The notes beneath the pieces are model-generated. The model ran no database searches, was not told the DNA's origin, and saw only the letters and a program-made list of their open reading frames with translations. 64,000 bases of DNA, taken from NCBI RefSeq assembly GCF_000243675.2, contig NZ_AHMM02000024.1, positions 248,001 to 312,000 on the forward strand, read 5' to 3'. Source of the stretch: Leptospira inadai serovar Lyme str. 10 (GTDB lineage: Bacteria; Spirochaetota; Leptospiria; Leptospirales; Leptospiraceae). Below, one piece after another: positions 56,446-64,000 of this stretch. Made by a program: the position numbers and the translations under genes. The first letter of the stretch is position 1, and every line of letters begins with the position of its first letter.

Positions 56446-57867
56446 ATGAAGTCCCTCGCTAGAGCCTTCATACTCCTGGGGGTATATCTAACCGGTCTTT
56501 CCGCGACGAGGGCCGATAAGAGCGTCGGATTTCCCGAAATCTGGGAAAAAGTAAAAATGAATTCACCCTCGATAAAAGCGAAAGCACTCGAGTTGCGAGC
56601 TGCGGAAATCGCAAAGGAAAATTCGGATATGCACTGGCTGCCCAGAATCTACACCGATTTAAGAAATTATAATACCAACGATCCAGGATTGAATTTCCAA
56701 GGCAAACTTGGGCAAAGAGCAACCAGGGAATCCGACTTCTCCACTCTTAGCGTACGACAAAGACCTTCCAACTATTTGGATTCCAATAATCTTCCGTATC
56801 AAAATCTGAATGTAAATTCCTTGAATATCGCAGCCAAGGATACTTTAAATCATCCGGGTAGCAATACTTATTCCAGAGGAACCCTCGGGATCGACGTGAC
56901 GCTCTACGAAGGCGGATCCAAGAGTAATCTCTCGAAAATGAAGCAAAAAATCGTGGAAGGGAACAGATACGAAGCGTCCTATATTCGAAAAAAAGAATAC
57001 TATGAGGCAGCGGTGGCCTATCAGTCGGTTCGAAACGTGCTCGAAGCCAAGGAGGGAATCGAACGTTTAATTAAGAGGATCGATCAATTTTCAAAATTTT
57101 ATAAGATCGGAGCCTCGGGAAATCCGACAGAATACTCCGGCGCCTTAGCGATCAAATCGCTTAGATTGAAATTAGAAGCGCTAAGAGGCGATTACCTATC
57201 CAGAGGACAAGCTGCAATAGAGATGCTAAAGCTGCTTAGCGGTTTTCTTCCGGATGAATTTACTCCGTCGGCGGATAATAATATAAACTTTTCCGATAAA
57301 TACCTGGCGTATCCAAAATCGGATTCCAATGCTAACACTTCTCTCTCGAACGCATACTCGTCGTATGCCGAAAGTGCGCTCATTGCGGTCGATACGGAGA
57401 GGGCTAGGTTTCTACCGAAGGTAGGCGCTTATGCGGAGGCCTACGCGTATGAAGGGAGCCGGAGTACCGCGACATCGTACAACACCGGCATTTACTTACA
57501 AATGAATTTATTGAATCCTTCCGACATCGGCGCCGTAAAGGAAGCCAAAACGAAGTCCGATGCCGCTCGTAAGAAAGCGGACGAAATTAGACTAAAGGAA
57601 GAAAGCAATTTTCGAGTGCTCTTATTCCAAGAAGAAACCCTGAAAAAGAACGTTTTACTGGCATCGGATTCGCTTAAGACACAGGAAGAACAGCTCGATT
57701 TAAGTCTACGCCTATTCCGAACGGGAACGATACATTCTTTGCAATTAGCGGACGTGTTCGGAAAAACGGCGGAGTCGTTAATTTCGAACGTAAATCTCAA
57801 CTCCGAATATTTAAAGATCAGGGCCGAGTTAAACATGTACAATAATTTAGAGAATTATAATGAATAA
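56446..57867 (+). CDS. TolC-family outer-membrane efflux protein
   Basis: The ATG at 56446 follows a strong GGGAGGAG ribosome site at 6 nt. The 473-residue precursor has a signal peptide (about 5-23) and the long coiled helices of TolC (about 60-230 and 290-460), with the repeat-like RAELN and LRAAEI elements. It would form the outer-membrane exit duct for the RND pump encoded next. No periplasmic adaptor gene lies in the operon. Its stop overlaps the RND start by 8 nt, so translation is coupled. Length is normal for the family. Confidence 0.87.
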   Translation: MKSLARAFILLGVYLTGLSATRADKSVGFPEIWEKVKMNSPSIKAKALELRAAEIAKENSDMHWLPRIYTDLRNYNTNDPGLNFQGKLGQRATRESDFSTLSVRQRPSNYLDSNNLPYQNLNVNSLNIAAKDTLNHPGSNTYSRGTLGIDVTLYEGGSKSNLSKMKQKIVEGNRYEASYIRKKEYYEAAVAYQSVRNVLEAKEGIERLIKRIDQFSKFYKIGASGNPTEYSGALAIKSLRLKLEALRGDYLSRGQAAIEMLKLLSGFLPDEFTPSADNNINFSDKYLAYPKSDSNANTSLSNAYSSYAESALIAVDTERARFLPKVGAYAEAYAYEGSRSTATSYNTGIYLQMNLLNPSDIGAVKEAKTKSDAARKKADEIRLKEESNFRVLLFQEETLKKNVLLASDSLKTQEEQLDLSLRLFRTGTIHSLQLADVFGKTAESLISNVNLNSEYLKIRAELNMYNNLENYNE

Positions 57868-60800
57868 TACGAGAGAACACGCCTTAGGTTTTGCGGGAAA
57901 AATTGCGGACCTTTTCGTCAATTCCCGCCTTACTCCGGTCATTTCGATAGCGAGCATTCTATTAGGCATATTCGCAGTGACGCTGACTCCGAAAGAGGAA
58001 GAGCCTCAAATCTCCGTTCCAATGGTGGACATTCATATCTCAAGCCCCGGTTTTGTCGCAAAAGAGACCGAAAGGAAAGTCGTCGAACCGATAGAAAGAG
58101 CCGTTTGGGGTTTGGAAGGCGTCGAGTACGTTTATTCGGCCAGCGGAGATCACGGGGCAATCATTACCGTTAGATTTAAAGTAGGCGAACCGTTGGAACC
58201 TTCGCTTGTAAAAATACATCATAGTTTGATGGAAATTAAATCCACCCTACCTCCGAACGTTCCGGCACCTACCGTTCGCTCTTACACGATAGACGATGTT
58301 CCGTTTTTAGCGCTGACTTTTAGTTCGGAAACAAGAGATGATTTTTCCTTACGATCAATCGTGGCTCCTCTTGCTAGAGAGTTATCCAGCACTCCCGATA
58401 TCGCTCGAATGGAATTATTAGGCGGCCGAAAAGAAGCGGTCCGAGTCATCGCAGATCCGAATAAAATGCAGGTTTATGGATTAAGTATTTCTGATATTGC
58501 AAATGGAATCCGCGCAAACCAAGGATTTATGCCTTCGGGCAAAAATTGGGGAAAAGATTTCCTTTATGATATTGAAATAGGAACGCCGATATCGAATGCA
58601 AAACAAGTCATGCTCACACCCTTGGTTCGACGAGGAGGCAATGTCGTCCGCGTGTCCGACGTGGCGGAAGTGCGGGACGGAGCGGAAGAAAAGATAAGGC
58701 AATCCTCGATTCTAGATAAATCTCTAGGACCTGTGCATCGTAATGCGGTGACTATCTTATTTTCAAAACGGAAAGGAACCGACATATCGAAACTTTCCCA
58801 AGAAATACTTCAACGCTCCGAATTTTTTACTAAGGATCTTCCTAGCGATATCGCAATGACGGTACTAAGGGATTATGGCGCGACTGCAGGAGATAAATCG
58901 ACCGAATTGATCGAACATTTGCTGATCGCGACTTTTTCGGTTTCCGTACTGATCGCGATCTGGATGGGAATTCGCGCATCGTTTGTAGTTTCCATTTCGA
59001 TTCCGGTCACATTATCCTTGACTCTCGCTCTTTACTATTTCTTAGGATATACGCTTAACAGAGTAACTCTGTTTGCGCTCATTTTCTCGATAGGAATTTT
59101 AGTCGACGACGCGATCGTAGTGGTGGAGAACATCGAGCGACATCTAAAGTTAAAGCCGGATCAAGGAATCGTAAAAACCATTCTGCAGGCGGTGTCGGAA
59201 GTAGGAAATCCTACAATATTGGCCACGTTTACGGTGATAGCCGCAATTCTACCGATGGCATTCGTGAGAGGATTGATGGGCCCTTACATGAAGCCGATTC
59301 CGGTCGGCGCAAGTTTAGCGATGCTTCTCTCCTTGCTAGTAGCTTTTATCGTAACTCCCTGGGCTTCCGCTCGATTCTTAAAGTCGCATTCAAAAACCGA
59401 AAAGAAACCCGTCAAGGATTCCAAACTGAATTTATTGTATGAAAGCTTTACGGCCTGGTTGCTGAATTCCAGGAAAAACGCGATTCTTTTCGGGCTTTCA
59501 ATCATAATCCTTTTGCTGGCATCCTTTAGCTTGGTTGCTTTTAAATTCGCTAAGGTAAAAATGCTCCCCTTCGACGACAAAGAGGAATTCCAAGTATTGA
59601 TCGATTACGATCCGAAAACACCTCTCGAAAAAACGACCGAATACACTCGAATCTTGGCGAATTCTCTTATCGAAAATTCGAATATTCAAAAAATTCAAAT
59701 CTTCGTCGGAGATCCGGCACCTTTTTCGTTTTCAGGGATGGTCAAGCACAGCTTTTTGCGGAACAAGGAGTGGCAGGCCGACTTACATATCGTTCTCAAA
59801 AATAAGAATGAAAGGAATAAAAAAAGCCACGATATAATCGAATCCTTACGTCCTAGTATTACCGATTTCGGTAAACAAAGCAAAGCTATCACTAAGGTCT
59901 TGGAAATACCGCCGGGACCTCCGGTGCTAGCCACATTCGTGGCGGAAGTGTACGCTCCGACGGAACGCGAGCGGGAAGAGGTCGCGTTTGAAATTCAAAA
60001 ATCCCTATCGATGCAAAAGGGAGTCGTAGACATCGATTCAAGTTTACGAGCTCAAAGACCTAGCATCGTATTCCCATTCGATTACGTTGCGGCCGGGAAT
60101 TTAGGAGTTCAAGCCGTAACGATGGCTCAGGTCTCAAATTACGTTTTTCAGGAAACTTCCTTGTCCACCCTATCCGAAACGAGACGTCCGGAGGATATCG
60201 CCATCTCGCTTTCTTTGAAGGACTCGGCGAGAATTTCCAAAAATCCATTCGAAAAATTGAATGTAACTACGTTAGAGAACGGCTCTATTCGTGCGGATCA
60301 AGTATTGGATCAACCGAAAATACGCGAAAACAGGATTAGAAATCGAAAAAACTTACGTTCCTTAGAGTATGTTACCGCTGAATTTTCCGGAGCCGAAGAA
60401 TCGCCTGTTTACGGAATTTTAAACCTCTCCGATAAGGTTACGCATCCGACTTTTACTTCGGAGATCCCCTCGCCTTTAAACCAAGCCATCGTGAAATGGG
60501 ACGGAGAATGGTTTATAACTTACGAAGTGTTTCGAGATCTGGGTATTTCGTTCGCGATAGTCATGCTGATCATTTACGTATTAGTGTTGGGTTGGTTTCA
60601 AGATTATCTGGTTCCTTTAATCATAATGGCACCCATACCGATCTCGTTGATCGGTATTCTACCCGGACATTGGCTTCTCGGCGCCTACTTCACCGCCACT
60701 TCAATGATCGGATTCATTGCAGGAGCGGGAATTATCGTTCGTAACTCGATTATCCTGGTCGATTTTATCAATTCCGAGATATCCAGCGGTGCTCAGCTTC

Positions 60801-61027
60801 GACAAGCGGTTATCAACGCGGGATTGGTAAGATTTAGACCGATGTTATTAACCGCATCCGCCGTCGTAGTAGGAAGTTCCGTAATGTTATTCGACCCGAT
60901 CTTTCAAGGGTTGGCGATTTCCTTAATTTTCGGAGAAATTGCCGCAACGCTACTAAGCCGCTTTGCAATTCCCGCCATTTATTATTGGTTCTTAATGAAT
61001 CGAGGGCCCATATCGAAGAAGCATTAA
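57860..61027 (+). CDS. RND efflux transporter, HAE1-like
   Basis: The 1055-residue inner-membrane pump has the RND plan: 12 helices and two large periplasmic loops. The helix-4 proton-relay motif reads GILVDDAIVVVENIERH, closer to HAE1 drug/hydrophobe pumps than to CzcA/CusA metal pumps (which have other residues at this site), and metal-binding methionine clusters are not evident. It could export small hydrophobic or sulfur-containing compounds. It works with the TolC protein encoded upstream, but an adaptor (HlyD/AcrA) gene is missing. Regulation is likely by the CsoR/CstR-like protein at 61479-61745. Confidence 0.9.
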   Translation: MNNTREHALGFAGKIADLFVNSRLTPVISIASILLGIFAVTLTPKEEEPQISVPMVDIHISSPGFVAKETERKVVEPIERAVWGLEGVEYVYSASGDHGAIITVRFKVGEPLEPSLVKIHHSLMEIKSTLPPNVPAPTVRSYTIDDVPFLALTFSSETRDDFSLRSIVAPLARELSSTPDIARMELLGGRKEAVRVIADPNKMQVYGLSISDIANGIRANQGFMPSGKNWGKDFLYDIEIGTPISNAKQVMLTPLVRRGGNVVRVSDVAEVRDGAEEKIRQSSILDKSLGPVHRNAVTILFSKRKGTDISKLSQEILQRSEFFTKDLPSDIAMTVLRDYGATAGDKSTELIEHLLIATFSVSVLIAIWMGIRASFVVSISIPVTLSLTLALYYFLGYTLNRVTLFALIFSIGILVDDAIVVVENIERHLKLKPDQGIVKTILQAVSEVGNPTILATFTVIAAILPMAFVRGLMGPYMKPIPVGASLAMLLSLLVAFIVTPWASARFLKSHSKTEKKPVKDSKLNLLYESFTAWLLNSRKNAILFGLSIIILLLASFSLVAFKFAKVKMLPFDDKEEFQVLIDYDPKTPLEKTTEYTRILANSLIENSNIQKIQIFVGDPAPFSFSGMVKHSFLRNKEWQADLHIVLKNKNERNKKSHDIIESLRPSITDFGKQSKAITKVLEIPPGPPVLATFVAEVYAPTEREREEVAFEIQKSLSMQKGVVDIDSSLRAQRPSIVFPFDYVAAGNLGVQAVTMAQVSNYVFQETSLSTLSETRRPEDIAISLSLKDSARISKNPFEKLNVTTLENGSIRADQVLDQPKIRENRIRNRKNLRSLEYVTAEFSGAEESPVYGILNLSDKVTHPTFTSEIPSPLNQAIVKWDGEWFITYEVFRDLGISFAIVMLIIYVLVLGWFQDYLVPLIIMAPIPISLIGILPGHWLLGAYFTATSMIGFIAGAGIIVRNSIILVDFINSEISSGAQLRQAVINAGLVRFRPMLLTASAVVVGSSVMLFDPIFQGLAISLIFGEIAATLLSRFAIPAIYYWFLMNRGPISKKH

Positions 61028-61138
61028 CGTGATCGAATGTGGAAATAAATAGGATAATTATCAACCGTCCTATTTAAGATTAAAAGTGGAAAATAGGTTC
61101 TATATCGGTACAGCTTACCATCACAAACGGAGGTTCAT

Positions 61139-61330
61139 ATGAAAATCAACGAAGGTACTCTAGATAGAATTTTAAGATTAGTGGCCGGAGTCGCCATTAT
61201 TACTTGGGGCTTCTTGGCCCAGAATTGGTTAGGCGCAATCGGAATCATTCCGCTTGTTACCGGGTTGATCGGATGGTGCCCGCTTTACTCGGTGCTCCAT
61301 TTAAATACTTGTCCGGCTAAAAAATCCTGA
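61139..61330 (+). CDS. Second DUF2892 membrane protein
   Basis: A 63-residue two-helix protein, MKINEGTLDRILRL then GVAIITWG and GLIGWCPLYSVLHLNTCPA, the classical YgaP-type DUF2892. An ribosome site GGAGG precedes it. It lies 111 nt after the RND stop with no operator of its own, so it is probably in the same transcript. Two such genes thus flank the pump. Its role is unknown; relatives accompany sulfur-transfer and rhodanese proteins. Confidence 0.88.
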   Translation: MKINEGTLDRILRLVAGVAIITWGFLAQNWLGAIGIIPLVTGLIGWCPLYSVLHLNTCPAKKS

Positions 61331-61478
61331 AATCCGATCTTTCACTTGCTGGCCTTATCTTCCGAGAGTTAAGGTTAGCAGGGATACGTCTTTTGATAAC
61401 TCACTCTGGAGATACGGCCCCGAGTCTTACTCTAGGAATTTCGACGGATGGGGGGGCTGTCTTCGTATAATATTACGA

Positions 61479-61745
61479 TTATAGAGAGAATGCGGTCTTG
61501 ATCGCCTTTCTGACATTTTCTTTAATATTCGCGGCCCCTTTCCTCTCCACAAAGCACTTCTCCATATAAGCGTGCATATAAGCTTCGCCGAACTTCTTTA
61601 AAGCCTGACTGGCCGCTTTCAATTGCATAAGAGTCTTCTCGCAGTCGGTATCTTCTTCAAAAAGGCCCTTTTCAACCGCCTCGAGTTGACCTTTGATCCT
61701 ATGAATTCTATGAATTAACTGCGTGTGGACATCGATTTTCTTCAT
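61479..61745 (-). CDS. CsoR/RcnR/CstR family repressor, CstR-like ligand pattern
   Basis: The 88-residue all-helical repressor matches the CsoR family (HRIHRIKGQLEAVEKGL). CsoR copper sensors have Cys36, His61 and Cys65 (Mycobacterium numbering). Here Cys35 and Cys64 keep the 29-residue spacing but position 60, the equivalent of His61, is Tyr, and a His at 58 is out of place. Loss of the histidine with two cysteines retained is the pattern of persulfide sensors (CstR), though metal sensing cannot be ruled out. A perfect 9-bp-arm palindrome lies just upstream, implying autoregulation, and the same kind of site is in the RND operon promoter. Confidence 0.86.
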   Translation of the reverse strand: MKKIDVHTQLIHRIHRIKGQLEAVEKGLFEEDTDCEKTLMQLKAASQALKKFGEAYMHAYMEKCFVERKGAANIKENVRKAIKTAFSL

Positions 61746-61749
61746 TTTT

Positions 61750-61769
61750 GTATACCCTCAAGGGTATAC
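61750..61769. promoter_or_regulatory. Operator in front of the CsoR/CstR-like gene
   Basis: GTATACCCT (61750-61758) and AGGGTATAC (61761-61769) are exact inverted repeats separated by two bases. The site is 4 nt upstream of the start codon on the minus strand, where bound repressor would block transcription and translation. It shares ATACCC...GGGTAT with the operators at 56161 and 56189. Confidence 0.72.
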
Positions 61770-62038
61770 TCACAGAGAACGGAGATTCGTCAAAGTAAAA
61801 ACTTTATTAATTCCGAATACATTTTATCGGAACGAACCGCCTCTACATATCGGCAGCTAGATCAGCTCTTTAGAATTTTAAATAGCTAACCGCTATCCTT
61901 AACGAATAGTTTTGATAAAAATCATAAAGAAATCGAGATATTTATCATTTTATAAGATAGGAACTTAATGGTATATTCGTACGTTAGAAATTCACTTCTG
62001 TAATCATAAAACAGAGGGAATTATCGAGGGATAAAAAT

Positions 62039-62536
62039 ATGGCAAATGCTGAAGTCAATCAAGTTAAACCGAAGGAAGGAAATGCTGATCACTTTAGATT
62101 TCTAGAACCATTCCAGCAATTCAGTCGGGATTTCGATCGGTCTTTAGAGGACCTCTTTATGGATTTCGGAAACTTTAAACTTTGGGCTAGGCCTACGTTT
62201 ATGAAGAGCGGCCTTCCGAAAGTAAATCTGAAAGAGAATAAGGATTCTTATGTCTTGGAAGCGGAACTTCCCGGATATAGTTCGAAAGAAGTTGAAATCG
62301 GAATCAAAGGGCATATCCTAACCTTAAAAGGTGAAAAGAAAGAATCGCACGATGAAAAAAAGGAAGAATATCACCTTCATGAAAGTGTGCATGGAAGTTT
62401 TTATCGTTCTTTTAAGCTGCCCGAATCCGTTCTTGCCGATAAAATAAACGCGGCCATGAAAGACGGAATCCTTACCTTGACTCTTCCCAAGTCGGAAGAA
62501 GAGAAAGTTCAAACAAAAAAGATAGAAATAAAATAA
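62039..62536 (+). CDS. Small heat-shock protein, Hsp20/alpha-crystallin
   Basis: The 165-residue chaperone has a variable N-terminal arm and an alpha-crystallin domain (about 65-155) with LPKVNLKENKDSYVLEAELPGY, the GHILTLKGEK core and the closing DGILTLTLPK. It binds unfolding proteins in the cytoplasm and forms oligomers. GAGGGA precedes the ATG. No CIRCE or other heat-shock operator was recognised in the 293-bp region upstream. It is followed by a hairpin terminator. Confidence 0.93.
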   Translation: MANAEVNQVKPKEGNADHFRFLEPFQQFSRDFDRSLEDLFMDFGNFKLWARPTFMKSGLPKVNLKENKDSYVLEAELPGYSSKEVEIGIKGHILTLKGEKKESHDEKKEEYHLHESVHGSFYRSFKLPESVLADKINAAMKDGILTLTLPKSEEEKVQTKKIEIK

Positions 62537-62543
62537 AATTGTC

Positions 62544-62566
62544 TCCGTCGGTCATTGGCCGACGGA
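62544..62566 (+). terminator. Rho-independent-type hairpin after hsp20
   Basis: TCCGTCGG (62544-62551) pairs exactly with CCGACGGA (62559-62566) over a 7-base loop, followed by CTTTAAAAT. It lies 8 nt after the hsp20 stop. Confidence 0.65.
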
Positions 62567-62598
62567 CTTTAAAATCCATAATATATTAAATAATATGC

Positions 62599-63020
62599 AT
62601 GTCAACCGCCGACATCGGCAAGCTATCAGGCCTAAACCCCGAAGAAGCAACCGCTCTTTGCGTCGCGGTCATAGCGTTAATCTTCATAGCGATCTTTCAA
62701 AAGAATAAAACCGAAACCGCCTTAGAAACATTGTGGGACCTTTCCATTCCCACCGCCGTAGTGATAAGGGATTCGATAAGGTCGTCGATTTCCGCAAGGT
62801 AAATTGTCCCGGGAGATTCGGTATTCATCAGAGAAGGGGAACGGATACCGACGAACGGTTTTTTAGTTCAAGATATAAATTTGCAGATAGACGAATCCTT
62901 AATTTCGGGTAGCCGTTCCGGTTGTTAAACGAAGCTTGCTCGGGAAGGAAGCGGATGATTCGGCTTCTCGGAAGTGAAATTTCGAGACGAAACGTTAGTC
63001 ACAATGGTCGACATCTTAGG
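62599..63020 (+). pseudogene. Decayed P-type cation-transporting ATPase fragment
   Basis: An open frame from 62599 translates to SGLNPEEA, then VIALIFIAIFQ and IPTAVVIRDSIRSSISAR, after which an in-frame TAA at 62800-62802 interrupts. The same frame continues IVPGDSVFIREGERIPTNGFLVQDINLQIDESL, which is the actuator (A) domain of P-type ATPases. After a one-base shift near 62914 the sequence resumes VPVVKRSLLGKEADD. The first transmembrane pair seems deleted between PEEA and the VIALIF helix, and phosphorylation (DKTGT) and nucleotide domains are absent. So it is a remnant, not a working gene. It lies between hsp20 and glycogen phosphorylase. Confidence 0.78.
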
Positions 63021-63104
63021 CGTCTTATGGTAGGAAATCAAAAAAGGCAAAACCACCTCTTCGAATATCGCAAAGTCGATTATTCTGCCTTCGAAAAACG
63101 CATC

Positions 63105-64000
63105 CTAGCAAACGACCGGGCTCACTTTCCAGATCTGATCGGCGTATTTCCGAACCGTATTGTCGGACGAAAATCTTATGCTCTTACACGTATTTATAAT
63201 TGATTTTTTAGTCCAGCTTTCCGTATCCTTAAAATCCTTCGAAATTAAATCCTGTTGTTCCAGATAGGAATGCAGATCCGCTAGAACGAAATATCGATCC
63301 CCTTCGTCCGTAATCGAAGAAACCAAATCCTCGAATAAGTCCGCCGAATTTCCCGCTAAAAAGTCGTCCCGTAACGAATTCACTAGTTCATGAATTAAAC
63401 CATCGTGTTCGTATAATAGAATGGAGGAGTAACCTTCCATTTCCATTTTCGTCAATTCGGAAATTGTTTTTCCGAAAACGTAAAAGTTTTCAGATTTAAC
63501 ATCTTCTAATATTTCAATGTTCGCCCCGTCCAAAGTGCCGATCGTGATCGCACCACTCAACGCGAATTTCATGTTTCCGGTCCCGGAAGCTTCCGTGCCT
63601 GCCGTGGAAATCTGTTCGGAAACGTCGCAGGCCGGAAAAATTCTGTCCGCTAAGCTTACCCGATAATCCGGTAAAAAAACCACTTTCAATTTATCCCGTA
63701 CTTTGGAGTTTCCGTTCACCGCCCCCGCGACGGAATGAATTAATTTGATGATTTTCTTCGCTCTATAATATCCGGGAGCGGCTTTGCCGGAAAAAATAAT
63801 CGTCCTAGGCGTGTAATCCCAGTTAGGTTCTTCCAGAATTCGTCTATAATCTCTTATGATCCGCAAAACATTCAGTAGTTGTCTCTTATATTCATGAATC
63901 CGTTTGACCTGAGCGTCGAAAATCGAATCCGGATCGACTTTCAAATCGCAAGAGCGGGAAATAATCGAAGCGAGCTGGATTCTATTCTCTCTTCTACAAA
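63105..64000 (-). CDS. glgP: Glycogen phosphorylase, C-terminal part (N-terminus outside window)
   Basis: The frame runs without interruption from the right edge to a stop at 63105, so about 298 residues of the C-terminal domain are visible. Typical blocks are VKRIHEYKRQLLN, FSGKAAPGYYRAK, the PLP-lysine motif ASGTGNMKF and LDGANIEI, and the usual YADQIWKVSPV end. Glycogen/maltodextrin phosphorylase releases glucose-1-phosphate from alpha-1,4-glucans. The start lies beyond the window. Its stop faces the ATPase remnant. Confidence 0.95.
   Translation of the reverse strand, partial: CRRENRIQLASIISRSCDLKVDPDSIFDAQVKRIHEYKRQLLNVLRIIRDYRRILEEPNWDYTPRTIIFSGKAAPGYYRAKKIIKLIHSVAGAVNGNSKVRDKLKVVFLPDYRVSLADRIFPACDVSEQISTAGTEASGTGNMKFALSGAITIGTLDGANIEILEDVKSENFYVFGKTISELTKMEMEGYSSILLYEHDGLIHELVNSLRDDFLAGNSADLFEDLVSSITDEGDRYFVLADLHSYLEQQDLISKDFKDTESWTKKSIINTCKSIRFSSDNTVRKYADQIWKVSPVVC

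Noticed and set aside
62922..63203. Open frame of 93 codons
   Set aside because: It lies antisense to the end of glycogen phosphorylase and over the ATPase relic, and its translation has no protein-like pattern; the relic reads in other frames.
1..64000. CRISPR arrays, tRNA and rRNA genes, insertion sequences
   Set aside because: No regularly spaced repeats, cloverleaf-like stems or transposase frames were found by reading; a tRNAscan and IS search would be decisive.

Overview
The window looks like chromosome of a Leptospira species, a spirochaete, at roughly 43-45 percent GC by eye. Pointers are a DUF1564-type protein (a family known mainly from Leptospira), a four-cysteine lipoprotein of the leptospiral TIGR04454 kind, 7TM-DISM sensors, GAF/SpoIIE phosphatases, a giant kinase-ATPase-phosphatase signalling protein and a spirochaete-type phosphofructokinase. 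I saw no rRNA, tRNA, CRISPR array or intact insertion sequence. Species assignment is inference.

Layout. 1-4.96 kb: a cut-off 7TM-DISM/PAS sensor, a TraB-family membrane protein, then a cheD-HDOD-aroK operon. 5.2-6.2 kb: a tyrosine recombinase lacking the usual HxxR histidine, followed by a perfect 20-bp inverted repeat. 6.2-14.3 kb, minus strand: GPH transporter, racemase-like PLP protein, TRIC-type channel, SDR, MBL-fold protein, small membrane protein and a 7TM-DISM adenylate cyclase. 14.5-22.8 kb: bcp peroxiredoxin and M61 peptidase, SDR, argB, GAF-GAF-SpoIIE phosphatase, phosphofructokinase and an exported protein. 22.9-29.7 kb: a methyl-cycle operon in the order ArsR-methyltransferase regulator, ahcY, ferredoxin, metH, small protein, with a perfect palindrome just upstream of the regulator. 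29.8-36.4 kb: DUF1564 protein, two FecR-domain proteins, an apparently orphan DNA methyltransferase, a HAMP protein, an ECF sigma factor, DUF547 protein and small exported proteins. 36.5-45.1 kb: endoglycosylceramidase-like GH5 with patatin lipase, an MFS transporter, a CoA-transferase, a diguanylate cyclase and a sodium-solute symporter.

45.2-53.8 kb holds the most intriguing cluster: an MpaB-type oxygenase, a seven-helix protein resembling the fungal Pyr4/PaxB terpene cyclases, and a 1758-residue pseudokinase-ATPase-GAF-SpoIIE protein are tightly packed in one direction, with a FadL-type outer-membrane channel divergent from them. This could be a small, undescribed lipid or terpenoid modification pathway.

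56.1-61.8 kb: a CsoR-family repressor with a CstR-like ligand pattern (Cys, Tyr, Cys) faces a DUF2892-TolC-RND-DUF2892 operon that has no periplasmic adaptor gene. ATACC...GGTAT operators sit in the operon promoter and in front of the repressor gene, so the unit appears to be a self-contained efflux regulon, possibly sulfide/persulfide responsive. The right end carries hsp20, a decayed P-type ATPase and the C-terminal part of glycogen phosphorylase, which runs off the window.
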